A stretch of DNA of 64,000 nucleotides from Deltaproteobacteria bacterium (GCA_003235365.1 QJWJ01000030.1:50334-114333), one strand, 5' to 3'. Counted from the stretch's first letter, positions 35,852-44,596 are shown. Notes: generated by a model from the sequence alone, not told the origin. Made by a program: numbers and translations.

Positions 35852-36538
35852 TCAGGCGGCATCGCACACGCCGAGCGCGGCCAGGGAACTGACCCCGTCG
35901 CGGGCTACGACGACGTGGTCGATGAGCGGGATCCCGACGAGGTCGCAGGCGATGGCGAGCTTGGTCGTCATGTGCAGGTCGTCCGAGCTCGGTGTCGGAT
36001 CGCCGCTCGGGTGATTGTGCACGACGATCAACCCCGTGGCGGCATTGCGAACGGCTGGCCTGAGCACGTCTCGGGGCGTGACCGCGCAACCGTTGAGCCC
36101 GCCCTGCGCGACGCGGTCAGCCCGTTTGAGCTGGTTACGCCCGTCGAGACTCAGCAGCCACAGCTCCTCGTGCTCCAGATGTACGAGGCGGGGCAGGGCC
36201 CAGGCGAAGACGTCGTGATGCGACAGGAGCACGGGTCGATGCTTCGGGTTCATGATCGCGCGCCTGCCCAATTCCACCGCTGCCAGCAACCGCCGTGCGC
36301 GCGTGGCGCCCAGGCCCGGCATACGGCACAGCGCCTCGAGATCGAGGAACGCCAATCGACTCAGATCGGATGCGAGCTCCGCCAGTTGTGGGGACGTTCC
36401 ACTCGGCGTGGCGAGCAGCGTCGCGAGCAACTGCGCGTCCGACAATTCGCAGATGGGCGGTTCCGGGGGTGGGGCCGTAGCCTTGCGTGGTTTCACCTTG
36501 GCGTCAGCAGCAAGACGTGTGCCGTCGGGGCTGCCCAC
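35852..36538 (-). CDS. RadC-family protein (JAB/MPN domain)
   Basis: The 228-residue product has an N-terminal helix-hairpin-helix region (M-P-G-L-G-A-T-R-A-R-R-L-L-A-A) and a C-terminal JAB-type metal-binding domain with H-N-H-P-S-G-D-P-T-P-S-S-D-D, preceded by the conserved Glu in H-L-E-H-E-E. RadC proteins were once tied to DNA repair but their biochemical role is not settled; metalloprotease-like or nuclease-associated activity has been suggested. The GTG start at 36538 adds a Lys/Pro-rich N-terminus of about 25 residues. It stands alone between the PP2C gene and the CinA-like gene on the same strand, with 305 bases of sequence upstream. Confidence 0.9.
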   Translation of the reverse strand: MGSPDGTRLAADAKVKPRKATAPPPEPPICELSDAQLLATLLATPSGTSPQLAELASDLSRLAFLDLEALCRMPGLGATRARRLLAAVELGRRAIMNPKHRPVLLSHHDVFAWALPRLVHLEHEELWLLSLDGRNQLKRADRVAQGGLNGCAVTPRDVLRPAVRNAATGLIVVHNHPSGDPTPSSDDLHMTTKLAIACDLVGIPLIDHVVVARDGVSSLAALGVCDAA

Positions 36539-36843
36539 TGCGATGGACGAGGGGCGTTGCAGAACCGTCCGGTGTGCTCATCGCTGCCCGCCACGCCGTG
36601 TGCTCTTTCCAGCTCTCTTCGGCGGTCGAGGCAGTGGGTGGGGCTTTCCAACGGTCAGCGGCCGAAAAGCAGGTTCGGTCCGAGCGCGTCGCGCGCCACC
36701 CGTTCGGAGGCTGGCGCGCGGTTGGCGCTGGGCCGGCCATGGCCAGCGCGCGGGCCAGAGCACCGATCAGCTTGCCAGTGCACGGAATTGCCCCGAAAAC
36801 TCGCCCCTGCTTGGGTGAGGGCGTTTTTCGGGGCCACGTTCGG
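36539..36843. other. Intergenic region with a REP-like hairpin
   Basis: I see no gene in these 305 bases. The part next to the CinA-like stop (36790-36834) forms a strong hairpin listed separately. The remainder likely holds the RadC-family promoter, but no clear -35/-10 pair stands out. Confidence 0.35.
36790..36834 (-). terminator. REP-like hairpin / terminator after the CinA-like gene
   Basis: GCCCCGAAAA (36790-36799) pairs perfectly with TTTTCGGGGC (36825-36834). Inner bases CGCCC/GGGCG extend the stem. It lies 10 bases after the minus-strand stop at 36844. The inner part (GGGTGAGGGC on the plus strand) resembles two hairpins near 42.7-42.9 kb. The flank TTTTCGGGGCAATT on the minus strand recurs at 43803-43816, so this may be a dispersed repeat acting as a terminator. 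Confidence 0.55.
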
Positions 36844-37581
36844 TCACTCTTGCCATTGGGGCTCGCCATCGGGAAGCAGCTCGAGGAAGTGTTTCACTGC
36901 GGCGTGCAGCTCGGCGACGGAAGTGGCGTCGAAGGTCAGCTTGGTGGAATAGCGGTCGTCGAACCACTTGGGGTACGAACCGACTTCGACCTTCGGGTGT
37001 TCGCTCACGACGGCGTCGAGCAACGGTTTGAGAACGCCTTCGTCCAGCTTGGTGTACACGGCTTGGGAGTGAAACGAGACCGGGCCCCGGACCTGGCTGC
37101 GCAGCGCCATCAGCTTCATGCGAAACAACTGGGGCACTCCGGGCATGATCCACACGTTCTGCACGACGACGGTTGGCCAGGGGACGTCGTTGGTGATGAC
37201 GACTCGCGCGCTGCGCGGCACCAGTGCCATGCGCAAGTGGCCTTCCGTCAGCCGCTCGCCGTACACCCGCTCGAGCAGCGCGCGGATCTCGGTGTTCTCG
37301 ACCAATGGCTCACCGAAGGCGTCGGCAACGGCTTGCATCGTCACGTCGTCGTGGGTCGGACCCACACCGCCGCTGGTCACGACCAGATCCGTACTGCGTC
37401 GCAAGCGATCGATCTCCGTTACGAGGGTTTCGGGGACGTCGGGGACGACCAGCGCGGCGCGCAACTGGATGCCCAAAGAACGGAGTGTCGTCGCCAGCAC
37501 GTGCAGGTTCTCGTCCTTGACCTTGCCCGTCAGCAGTTCGTTGCCGATCAGCAGTGCGCTCGCGGTTTCGACGACGTCCAT
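36844..37581 (-). CDS. CinA N-terminal / MoaB-Mog family molybdopterin-binding-domain protein
   Basis: The 245-residue product has the MoCF-binding fold: A-L-L-I-G-N-E-L-L-T-G, then D-L-V-V-T-S-G-G-V-G-P-T-H-D-D-V-T (the signature motif, residues ~67-83) and I-M-P-G-V-P. The C-terminal part lacks the amidase domain of full-length CinA, so this is the short form common in many bacteria. The family includes molybdopterin adenylyltransferases and nucleotide-salvage enzymes such as ADP-ribose or NMN-related hydrolases; I cannot choose. It lies 9 bases downstream of xseB on the same strand, so the two form an operon. A strong hairpin follows its stop. Confidence 0.85.
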   Translation of the reverse strand: MDVVETASALLIGNELLTGKVKDENLHVLATTLRSLGIQLRAALVVPDVPETLVTEIDRLRRSTDLVVTSGGVGPTHDDVTMQAVADAFGEPLVENTEIRALLERVYGERLTEGHLRMALVPRSARVVITNDVPWPTVVVQNVWIMPGVPQLFRMKLMALRSQVRGPVSFHSQAVYTKLDEGVLKPLLDAVVSEHPKVEVGSYPKWFDDRYSTKLTFDATSVAELHAAVKHFLELLPDGEPQWQE

Positions 37582-37590
37582 GGCCTTTCC

Positions 37591-37884
37591 CTATTCGCTC
37601 GTATCGAGCTCTTCGACGATCGGTTTGCCCGAAGCGTCGAAGCCGAGCAGTTGTTCGACGCGCTTCTCGGCGCGATCGAGTTGCGCTTGCGAGCTGCGCG
37701 CCAGCAGGATGCCTCGCTCGAACAGCGCCAGTGATTGTTCGAGCGGCAGCTCACCGCCCTCGAGCTGTTCGACGATGCCCGCCAGTTGCTCGATCGCTTG
37801 CTCGAAGCTCGGCGCAGGCGCGTCTGCTCCGGCGTCGTCTGCGGCGGGAGCTTCGAGGGGGGTCTTTGACTTGCGAGCGGCCAC
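37591..37884 (-). CDS. xseB: Exodeoxyribonuclease VII small subunit
   Basis: The 97-residue product contains the XseB core: S-F-E-Q-A-I-E-Q-L-A-G-I-V-E-Q-L-E-G-G-E-L-P-L-E-Q-S-L and L-F-E-R-G-I-L-L-A-R, a helical hairpin that binds the large subunit XseA to make exonuclease VII for single-stranded DNA. An N-terminal ~30-residue Lys/Ala/Pro/Asp stretch is an addition. The start is GTG 37884, directly after a strong GGAGGA site; the open frame to 38109 is shadow. It overlaps no gene and sits between the CinA-like gene (9 bases downstream) and the HEAT-repeat protein gene (49 bases upstream). The large subunit gene is not in the window. Confidence 0.9.
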   Translation of the reverse strand: MAARKSKTPLEAPAADDAGADAPAPSFEQAIEQLAGIVEQLEGGELPLEQSLALFERGILLARSSQAQLDRAEKRVEQLLGFDASGKPIVEELDTSE

Positions 37885-37933
37885 GGTCCTCCGAGTCGGT
37901 GGGTACTTTGTTGGGGTGACGTCCGTGAATACC

Positions 37934-40012
37934 TCAACGCGCACGCGCGCCCAAGGCCGCAGGCGTATCCCCGGTCGTTTCTGGATGCCAGCGCACGACG
38001 AAACGCTCATCGGCGAATCCCAATACCACCAGCGTGCGGTCTGGAGGGACGAGGGTCGGGAAGCAACGACCGTCGGGGGTCGCCACGACCACCAGGTCTC
38101 CCGGCTCACTTGCGGCGAGACTCAGCCACACCACTTGATGACCGCGTGCGTCGCTCGACGGCAGCGTCGGCGTTGCGTTTGCCAATCCGAGTCGCGCCCA
38201 GTGGCGGATCGTTGGATCGGGGTCGTACTCGCGTGCCCAGCGCAGAACACGATCGCGCGCGGCGCTGGCTGGACGCCGCGCAATGCCGTCGATCGCTGCC
38301 TGCCTCAGCGCCAACTGGGTTTGCCCTTCGTATGCGCGCCGAAGCAGCCCCAGGCTGGCGCCATCGGGGTGAACTCCCAAACCGCGTAGGGCGTTGCTGC
38401 GAACCGCGACGTCGTTGGACGTCAACAGATCGGCTACGACGAACGGACGCAGTTCGTCGCGCCGCGACGCCAAAGGCCGCGCCAGGACTGGCGTCAGACC
38501 TGGGCTTTCGTCGAACGCGCGATACAACTGACTGGTGGTTACCTGTGCCGCCACTTCGTTTCGGCCCAAGCTCGCTGCCAAGGCACGCCGGGTTCGCTCG
38601 GAGTTGGCCCGAGGCAACAGCTCGATGGCGCGCTCCCAGACCTCGATGGGCTGAATCAGCAAGCTGGCGGCTGCGGCGCCGACGCCGATCCAATCGTCTG
38701 ACCGCAGCTCGTCTGAGGCGGCTGCAGTCGACGTCGCTGCCAATCCCCACTGCGCGATCCAGCGCTCGTCAGCCCGCTTCGAGTGTCGGTGCGACTGCAG
38801 CCAGGTCTCGAATTTCGGCTCCAAGCGACCGTTGAGCCAACCGCGTACGACCAGCGCCCGAGCGGAGCGTAGGCGACGCGCGTTGGCCGCGGTGGAAGTG
38901 GAAGACCGACGCGCGCCGCCCTCGAGCGCTTTGAGGAGTGCGATGGACGCTCCCGGATCGGCGCTGCGACCCAGGGCGAACGCGGCGGCGTCACCGAGCT
39001 GAGGGTCTCCGAGCAGCCGTTCGAGGTGTGAGGTGACCGCGCCGCTGCCCAGCGCGGCCATCACGCCCAATGCCTGGTGCTGTTCGCTCGGCTGCAGCCG
39101 TTCGAAGTGCTTCAGCAGCGCCTTCGCACCCACCGTACTGGGATAGCGGCGTAACAGGGCCAGCGCCTGGCCGGGGTTGGCATCGAGCAGGGCATCAATC
39201 GCGCCAGCTGCTTCGGGGGTTCGCGTCGCCAACAGGATCTCGGTCGCCGCAGCCAACAGGGGCGCTTGCCCGGTCGCGCGAGCGCGCCAGAAACGAGCGA
39301 GTTCGAGGGTTTCGAGATGACCGTGATGGTACAGTGCCAGGGCCGCCGCCGCTTGGACGGGCGCCGGGCCTTTGCGCACGAAGCCGCGCAGGGCGTGAAA
39401 CGCGCGTTGGTCGCCCAAGTGCTGCAACGTGAGGACCAACGCGACGCTCGGTTCACCCGGAGCCGCCAACAGCGGGCCCAGATCCGTGGGGGGATACGCC
39501 AGCAACGCTTCGCGAGCGAAACGGGCCTGAGCCGTGCTTTGCTTGAGGGCGCGTCCCAGCGTGCGCAGGTTGCTCGAATCTCCACTGCGGGCCATCGCCA
39601 CCGCGGCGATCTGCCGGGCGAACGTGCCATCTTCGGACTCTGGCTCGTCGAGTGGGGCCCCGCCGAGGATCTTGCCGAGCCACTTGTTGGCCGTCGCGTG
39701 GCCGGCGTGGGGCGCCAGCGCGCTAGCAACCCGGATCCACTCGACGTCGCTCAGTGGTGGCGCATCTGCCAACCATTGGCCGAGTGCCCTCACTGCCCGC
39801 CGTGTCGGCAGCTCCGCGAGCTGGCGCAGCGCTCGAGCGCGAGGCTCCCCCAAGGCGTCCAACTGGTGTTCGAGTTGCGAGAGCGACCCTCGTCGCAGCA
39901 GCGTGCGATTGGCGTCCGTGTCGTCTCGGTCTCGCGCCAACACCGCCCCCGGCGTTGCATCGAAGGCCGCCAGGGCAGCGATGATCAGCATTGCTCGTCG
40001 CAGTCGACCCAC
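37934..40012 (-). CDS. Exported HEAT-repeat protein
   Basis: From GTG 40012 the ~692-residue protein has a signal peptide (L-I-I-A-A-L-A-A-F-D-A-T-P-G-A-V-L-A) followed by a long array of short Ala/Leu/Arg-rich helices in pairs (R-A-V-R-A-L-G-Q-W-L, A-L-Y-H-H-G-H-L-E-T-L-E-L-A-R, V-A-V-R-S-N-A-L-R-G-L-G). This is the pattern of HEAT/PBS-lyase-type repeats. The C-terminal ~70 residues are beta-rich (V-V-W-L-S-L-A-A-S-E-P). Such solenoids are protein-binding scaffolds in the periplasm. The open frame continues to 40405 but overlaps the divergent murA start and is not protein-like. It stands just ahead of xseB but is functionally unrelated. Confidence 0.75.
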   Translation of the reverse strand: MGRLRRAMLIIAALAAFDATPGAVLARDRDDTDANRTLLRRGSLSQLEHQLDALGEPRARALRQLAELPTRRAVRALGQWLADAPPLSDVEWIRVASALAPHAGHATANKWLGKILGGAPLDEPESEDGTFARQIAAVAMARSGDSSNLRTLGRALKQSTAQARFAREALLAYPPTDLGPLLAAPGEPSVALVLTLQHLGDQRAFHALRGFVRKGPAPVQAAAALALYHHGHLETLELARFWRARATGQAPLLAAATEILLATRTPEAAGAIDALLDANPGQALALLRRYPSTVGAKALLKHFERLQPSEQHQALGVMAALGSGAVTSHLERLLGDPQLGDAAAFALGRSADPGASIALLKALEGGARRSSTSTAANARRLRSARALVVRGWLNGRLEPKFETWLQSHRHSKRADERWIAQWGLAATSTAAASDELRSDDWIGVGAAAASLLIQPIEVWERAIELLPRANSERTRRALAASLGRNEVAAQVTTSQLYRAFDESPGLTPVLARPLASRRDELRPFVVADLLTSNDVAVRSNALRGLGVHPDGASLGLLRRAYEGQTQLALRQAAIDGIARRPASAARDRVLRWAREYDPDPTIRHWARLGLANATPTLPSSDARGHQVVWLSLAASEPGDLVVVATPDGRCFPTLVPPDRTLVVLGFADERFVVRWHPETTGDTPAALGARAR

Positions 40013-40187
40013 CCGCCAACCGTAAACCACTGCACCCAACCGGAGAAAGGGAGTCGTTGCCGAACGCAGCTCGAACCCTTCGAGGTCGCTGCGGTGGGAA
40101 TCGCGGGTCCGATGACCTCTCAGGCGGTTGGCCGGTCTTGGCTTTTGCTTGCAGAATTCTCGGGCCCGGCGTAACCGCCCGAGCAGA

Positions 40188-41459
40188 ATGGACGCCATAC
40201 GAGTCGTAGGTGGTCGCCGCCTACAAGGCCGGATCCCGATCAGCGGGGCAAAGAACGCCGCCCTCCCCATCCTGTGCGCGACGTTGCTCTCCGACCGGGG
40301 TTGCCGATTGCGCAACGTGCCAGCCCTGCGCGACATCCAGACCACGGCGGCGCTGCTTCGATTCTTGGGTCGCGACGTGGAGGTCGCGTGTCCCGAAGTG
40401 ACCACGGCGACGGTCAGTGGCGAGGTGCGGCCGGAGGCCCCCTACGAATTGGTACGGCAAATGCGAGCCAGTGTGCTGGTGCTGGGGCCGCTGGTTGCGC
40501 GCTACGGTCGTGCCAAGGTCTCACTCCCCGGCGGGTGCGCGATCGGCGCGAGACCCATCGATCAGCACCTCAAGGGCCTCGAGGCGCTCGGTGCAAAGAT
40601 CAACGTCGAACACGGTTACGTCACGGCGGAGGCGGGCACGCTGCGCGGCGCCGAGTACGTATTCGACTTGCCGACGGTCACTGGTACCGAAAACCTGATG
40701 ATGGCGGCAGTGCTGGCCAAGGGCGTCACGATTCTCGTCAACTGCGCCCGCGAACCCGAAGTCGAGGAGCTCGGTAGGGTGCTCAACAAGATGGGGGCGC
40801 ACGTCGAAGGTGCCGGCACCAGCGTGATCACCATTCGCGGTAAAGACTCTCTCGATCCGTTCGACCATGCGGTCATCGCCGATCGCGTCGAGGCTGGGAC
40901 GTTCATGGCGGCGGTTGGCGCTGCCGGAGGCGAAGTGCTGCTCGAAGGCGCTCCCCTCGATGATCTCGAGCCGGTAGTCGTGCGCCTGCGCCAGGCGGGC
41001 CTGCACGTCGAACGCCAGGGAGATGACGTACTCGTTGGACGTCACGGCGCGCTGCGAGCGGTCAACGTGACGACCGCGCCGCACCCGGGGTTTCCAACGG
41101 ACATGCAAGCGCAGTTGATGGCGATGATGTGCGTCGCTGATGGGCGCAGCGTCCTGACTGAAACGATCTTCGAGAACCGCTTCATGCACGTACCCGAGCT
41201 GCAACGCATGGGTGCGCACATCGAGACGCGGCAGCATACGGCGATTGTCGACGGTGGATTCCCGCTTCAGGGTGCGAGCGTGATGGCGACCGACCTGCGT
41301 GCCAGTGCGTCGCTGATCATCGCGGGGCTGGTCGCCGAGGGCGAAACCCTGGTGCGTCGCGTCTACCACCTCGACCGCGGCTACGAGAGCATCGAAAAGA
41401 AGCTCGGCGGCGTCGGCGCAGAAATCGAGCGTGTCCGACTCGAAGGGGGCCTGCCGTGA
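40188..41459 (+). CDS. murA: UDP-N-acetylglucosamine 1-carboxyvinyltransferase MurA
   Basis: The 423-residue protein is full length. It begins [26 protein letters not shown] with Lys22/Asn23. The catalytic Cys117 is in [11 protein letters not shown]. Other family blocks are [21 protein letters not shown] and D-L-R-A-S-A-S-L. It transfers enolpyruvate from PEP to UDP-GlcNAc, the first committed step of peptidoglycan synthesis, in the cytoplasm. The presence of Cys rather than Asp at residue 117 is the fosfomycin-sensitive form. ATG 40188 was chosen because family sequence starts there. The hisG start overlaps its stop (GTGA), a compact two-gene unit. Confidence 0.97.
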   Translation: MDAIRVVGGRRLQGRIPISGAKNAALPILCATLLSDRGCRLRNVPALRDIQTTAALLRFLGRDVEVACPEVTTATVSGEVRPEAPYELVRQMRASVLVLGPLVARYGRAKVSLPGGCAIGARPIDQHLKGLEALGAKINVEHGYVTAEAGTLRGAEYVFDLPTVTGTENLMMAAVLAKGVTILVNCAREPEVEELGRVLNKMGAHVEGAGTSVITIRGKDSLDPFDHAVIADRVEAGTFMAAVGAAGGEVLLEGAPLDDLEPVVVRLRQAGLHVERQGDDVLVGRHGALRAVNVTTAPHPGFPTDMQAQLMAMMCVADGRSVLTETIFENRFMHVPELQRMGAHIETRQHTAIVDGGFPLQGASVMATDLRASASLIIAGLVAEGETLVRRVYHLDRGYESIEKKLGGVGAEIERVRLEGGLP

Positions 41460-42073
41460 ACCCCATCACGCTCGCCGTCCCGAAGGGGCGAATCAACAAG
41501 CACTTGGTACCGCTGCTGGAGAAGGCGGGCGTCGATTGCGCCAGTCTCGCCGAGGACGACCGCACTCTGGTGCGCACTTCCCAAGATGGGAGCGTTCGCT
41601 TCTTGCTGCTCAAGCCGGACGACGTGCCGACCTACGTCGAATCCGGCGCGGCCGATCTCGGGGTGAGTGGACGCGACACGCTGCTCGAACGCGGCTATCA
41701 CCTGTATCAACTGGTCGACCTGGGGATCGGCAAGTGCCGGATGGTCGTGGCGGGGCTGGCGGGGGCGAGCATCCCCGACGTGCCGCGGGTTGCCACCAAG
41801 TACCCCAACATCGCGCGGCGCCACTACGGTAGCCGTGGCGTGCACCCCGAGGTGATCTACCTCCAGGGATCGGTCGAGTTGGGCCCGATCGTCGGTCTGT
41901 CGGACGTGATCGTCGATTTGGTCGAGACGGGATCGACGTTGGTGAAGAACAACCTCGTCGAGTTGGAAGTGATCTGCCACGTCTCGAGCGTGCTCGTTGC
42001 CAACCCGTCGCTGTTCAAGTTGCGACGCGACGAATTGCATCCGTTGGTGGAGCGCTTGCGCGCCGTGGTGTGA
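41456..42073 (+). CDS. hisG: ATP phosphoribosyltransferase, short form
   Basis: The 205-residue product is the short-type HisG (HisG-S): L-A-V-P-K-G-R-I-N at the start, a central [10 protein letters not shown], and the PRPP-binding [13 protein letters not shown]. HisG-S lacks the regulatory C-terminal domain and normally works with HisZ in an octamer; hisZ is not in this window. It catalyses the first step of histidine synthesis, from ATP and PRPP. GTG 41456 overlaps the murA stop by four bases, so translation is coupled. The functional link between cell-wall and histidine synthesis is not obvious and probably reflects gene packing. Confidence 0.95.
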   Translation: MNPITLAVPKGRINKHLVPLLEKAGVDCASLAEDDRTLVRTSQDGSVRFLLLKPDDVPTYVESGAADLGVSGRDTLLERGYHLYQLVDLGIGKCRMVVAGLAGASIPDVPRVATKYPNIARRHYGSRGVHPEVIYLQGSVELGPIVGLSDVIVDLVETGSTLVKNNLVELEVICHVSSVLVANPSLFKLRRDELHPLVERLRAVV

Positions 42074-42092
42074 CGCACTCGCGCGTTGCGAC

Positions 42093-42722
42093 TCAGAGAA
42101 AAATCGAAAGCCCGATGGTCAACTCGGGGTGACCGACGCGGGCGGTGACAGCCACGCTGTCCGCGAAAAGAAAGCGCCCGCCGAGTGAAAGCGTGAGCGG
42201 TGCAAAGCCGGGGTCACCACCATCGAAGTACAGGTAAGCGCCCGGTTCGACGAACACCGACCAGCTGCGCGTCAACCAGAAGTTCCACTGCATCACCACG
42301 GGGATCATCAAGTACGTGACGCCGCCCGGTCCGCCCTCGACCTCCGTGCAGATGCGCGTTCCACTCGGTCCGCTCTCGAAGTTCGTGCAACGGCCGTAGC
42401 CCGAGGAGTCGTAGCGAAGCCAGTCAGCGGCAAACCCAATCCCCACCGAATCGTTGAGAGTGGGGATGAACCCGCGCCGTAGGATTTCGAAAGTGCCGTG
42501 CACGCCACCACCGAACCCGGTACCCGTGCCGGACCCCGGCGGATCGAACGTGCCGACGGAGAAGTGCGGTTCCAGTTCGAACAGGTAGCGGACGTGCGCG
42601 CCGGGCTTGTCGATGGTGCTTTGAGCTCGCGCGTTGGCGCTGGCTGTCATCAGAACAGCGCCGACTAGTATCGCGGAACTGAGGTTCCTCGAACGAATGA
42701 AGCAGAAAGTCCCCTGGAACAA
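42093..42722 (-). CDS. Small outer-membrane beta-barrel protein, start uncertain
   Basis: The mature part (from about G-A-H-V-R-Y-L-F-E-L-E-P-H) is a small outer-membrane barrel: alternating strands with aromatic ends, a Gly-rich turn (G-S-G-T-G-T-G-F-G-G-G) and a closing strand L-T-I-G-L-S-I-F-L. A signal peptide (I-L-V-G-A-V-L-M-T-A-S-A-N-A-R-A) precedes it. The start codon is unclear: the signal begins neatly at an ATT codon (42698, giving I-R-S-R), or at TTG 42722 with nine more residues. No ATG fits. The sequence upstream contains a REP-like hairpin (42742-42777). I use TTG 42722. The stop is 19 bases from that of the convergent hisG. Confidence 0.6.
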   Translation of the reverse strand: MFQGTFCFIRSRNLSSAILVGAVLMTASANARAQSTIDKPGAHVRYLFELEPHFSVGTFDPPGSGTGTGFGGGVHGTFEILRRGFIPTLNDSVGIGFAADWLRYDSSGYGRCTNFESGPSGTRICTEVEGGPGGVTYLMIPVVMQWNFWLTRSWSVFVEPGAYLYFDGGDPGFAPLTLSLGGRFLFADSVAVTARVGHPELTIGLSIFL

Positions 42723-42741
42723 ACCGGGGCGTTTCGCAGAA

Positions 42742-42777
42742 TAGCTGCGGCCCTCACCCGATTGGGGGCCGCGGCTA
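42742..42777. repeat. REP-like hairpin with CCCTCACCC loop
   Basis: TAGCTGCGGCCC (42742-42753) pairs with GGGCCGCGGCTA (42766-42777) through 12 bp including one G-U pair. The loop is TCACCCGATTGG. The block GGCCCTCACCC followed by a G-run is shared in related form with 36803-36829 and 42842-42863 (minus strand). It lies just upstream of the outer-membrane protein's putative start. Confidence 0.6.
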
Positions 42778-42841
42778 GTCTTCGAGAAATCACGGTTCCG
42801 GGGGACTAGGAACGGGTCCCAAAAACACCGCAGCATCGTGT

Positions 42842-42863
42842 CGGCCCCCATGGGTGAGGGCCG
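42842..42863. repeat. Second REP-like hairpin
   Basis: CGGCCC (42842-42847) pairs with GGGCCG (42858-42863) around CCATGGGTGA. On the minus strand it reads GGCCCTCACCC followed by ATGGGGGCCG, the same core as the 42742-42777 hairpin, in the opposite orientation. Confidence 0.5.
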
Positions 42864-42917
42864 CCCCGCTGCTGCTCCTGTCGGCGGGGATTGATCCGTA
42901 GTCTTTCCGTATTTGTC

Positions 42918-42945
42918 GGAACCGCTCCTTTTGAGGAGCGGTTCC
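42918..42945 (-). terminator. Perfect 12-bp hairpin, possible terminator of the Cys-rich lipoprotein gene
   Basis: GGAACCGCTCCT (42918-42929) and AGGAGCGGTTCC (42934-42945) form a perfect 12-bp stem with a TTTG loop, about 130 bases after the minus-strand stop at 43078. No U-run follows on that strand, so termination is likely but not assured; an operator is an alternative. Confidence 0.5.
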
Positions 42946-43077
42946 AAGCCTTGCAGGATGGGGAGCGGTATTCGTTTGGTCATTGCACTCGAAGCCAATC
43001 TCTCGATGGGTCTCGCTGAAGCACTCGGGCTGAGCCACTCGTTCGCTGGGAAGACCGAGTGTCTTCGGTCGGATACC

Positions 43078-43653
43078 TCAGCACCCGCCACAGGCTTTGT
43101 CTCCGTTGGCGCACTCGGTGGGGCCCGAGCCGTCCAAACACTCCACGTCGCAACGCCCGACGTCGCGACATTCCACGCGACAGTCGCCATGGCATTCGAT
43201 TTCGCAGGTGCTGATGTGGTCACAACGCACGGTGCTGTTCGGCCCGACTGCAGCGCCGCAGCGGCTAGCGTTGGAACAGCTCACGTCGCAGTGGTCGTCG
43301 CACAAGACCCCGCACGCATCGACGTTGTTGCAGTCGACCTTGCAGTCGACGCCGCACGACGACGAACATTCGCTCATGTCGTGACAGCTGAAGTCGCAGT
43401 CGTCGCCACAGACGCCGCCGCAGTGCACGAGGTTGTGGCAGTACTGATTGCAGCCGTCGCCGTTGCAGCCCAGGTAGCACTCGTCTTCGTCGTGACACTC
43501 GCAGTCTTCGCCGGGGGCGCAACCCGTGCCCGCGTGACACCCGGAGACGGCCAGAACGCCGAAACACAGCAGGCACGCGCCCGCCAAGCGCGCCCAGTGG
43601 CGAGCCGTTTGGCCGTAGACGGTCGATTCACCATTCCGTCGGAGCTGAGACAT
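43078..43653 (-). CDS. Cys-rich lipoprotein with 18-residue repeats
   Basis: From ATG 43653 the protein is 191 residues. A signal with lipobox (V-L-A-V-S-G-C) makes the Cys eight residues after V-L-A the lipid-modified residue, so it is membrane-anchored on the outer side of the inner membrane. The mature part is extremely Cys-rich and made of 18-residue repeats of the form C-x3-C-x3-C-x5-C-x3, for example C-G-V-D-C-K-V-D-C-N-N-V-D-A-C. About five regular repeats occur, in register at roughly residues 82, 100, 118, 136 and 154 from this start (coding for the repeat block 43138-43467); one has lost its first two Cys. Acidic residues fill the spacers. Such proteins could bind metals or be disulfide-rich structural modules; I do not recognise the family. 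ATG 43677 is an alternative start. Confidence 0.75.
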   Translation of the reverse strand: MSQLRRNGESTVYGQTARHWARLAGACLLCFGVLAVSGCHAGTGCAPGEDCECHDEDECYLGCNGDGCNQYCHNLVHCGGVCGDDCDFSCHDMSECSSSCGVDCKVDCNNVDACGVLCDDHCDVSCSNASRCGAAVGPNSTVRCDHISTCEIECHGDCRVECRDVGRCDVECLDGSGPTECANGDKACGGC

Positions 43654-43916
43654 CGGGCCGCCGTATAGCAGAGACATCCGGTACTTGTCGCGGCGACTCG
43701 ATGTCTCGATTGCCGCTACAAATCAAGTACCTGCAGCCCCGCCCTGCGAGCGGATGAAGCCAAATGTGGCTCTGAGAGCGTCATCACACCTGCCGGGGCG
43801 ACTTTTCGGGGCAATTGCGCGAACTGGTGAGCTGATTGATGCTGCCCGGGGCGGCGCCTCGTGACTGGCGTCGGTGCGCCTCAGTACAATTTCACCGTCG
43901 GTGCGGCGCTTGGACG

Positions 43917-44027
43917 TCAGTTTGACGAGCGCAGCGCGGCGATTCCCAGCACACGCCCGTAGAACGTCGCTGCACGGTCGAGATCGGTGACCGGCAAGAG
44001 GATCCGATACAGCCGTGCGATGGCCAT
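43917..44027 (-). pseudogene. Truncated VOC (glyoxalase/bleomycin-resistance) family fragment
   Basis: ATG 44027 opens a 36-residue frame beginning M-A-I-A-R-L-Y-R-I-L-L-P-V-T-D-L-D-R-A-A, the first beta-alpha unit of VOC-superfamily proteins. The frame stops at 43917 after F-Y-G-R-V-L-G-I-A-A-L-R-S-S-N. VOC proteins normally run 110-140 residues with paired repeats. The rest cannot be found in any frame below 43917, so this is a 3'-truncated relic. Confidence 0.65.
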
Positions 44028-44133
44028 GATACGAGCGAGCATGCACGGTTTGTCCGGATGTGTCGGCGTCCCGTGTGCCGGCCCCACGGAGCGGCGTTGC
44101 CGTCGCAACACACCCGCCCCCTGGTGGCGCGGC

Positions 44134-44442
44134 GTGCGCGTTGGAATCGTTTGCACGTCCGTGGTCGTCGGCTCGTTGCTCTGCGCCTGCGTTTCCGATC
44201 TCGTCTGTCGCGACGCGCGCGGGCAGTGCACGATGACCGGGGGGCCCACCGAGGCGGTGATATCGGGTGCTGCGGCGGGTGCGGTGTGGGTTGGGGGTGG
44301 TGGCTGCAACGTCGGCGGGTGTCGGCACCCGATGGTTTGCAACAAACAGACGGGGCTGTGCGAACACGCCGCGTGCGGTGAAGGCAGCGCGCGCTGTCCC
44401 GAAGGCACGCGCTGCGACTCGCGGACGCAAACGGGCCGATGA
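44134..44442 (+). CDS. Small Cys-rich lipoprotein
   Basis: GTG 44134 gives a 102-residue product. A hydrophobic signal (V-G-I-V-C-T-S-V-V-V-G-S-L-L-C-A-C) ends in a lipobox-like L-C-A-C. After a variable region (S-D-L-V-C-R-D-A-R-G-Q-C) the C-terminal half has paired Cys units typical of myxobacterial surface lipoproteins (G-C-N-V-G-G-C, M-V-C-N-K-Q-T-G-L-C, C-P-E-G-T-R-C). I do not recognise the family. The same frame is open upstream to 43987, but those codons overlap the VOC relic and look like shadow. It is divergent from that relic. Confidence 0.55.
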   Translation: MRVGIVCTSVVVGSLLCACVSDLVCRDARGQCTMTGGPTEAVISGAAAGAVWVGGGGCNVGGCRHPMVCNKQTGLCEHAACGEGSARCPEGTRCDSRTQTGR

Positions 44443-44596
44443 CTCGTCGGACGAGTCGTTGCATCGCTCAGCTGCAGGGTCGAGTCGTCCTCGCGCGCGA
44501 TGTCTCACCGCGCGTGGTGGTCTGGGCGTTTTGCCGCGTGGCTGTGCGGGCTCGACAGGTTTTGACGGCTGAGCATTCCTCGACGTAGGCTTTGCC

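Noticed and set aside
34349..36952. Two long plus-strand frames opposite the PP2C and RadC-family genes
   Set aside because: They lie on the complementary strand of well-supported genes with intact catalytic motifs, and show no recognisable motifs themselves.
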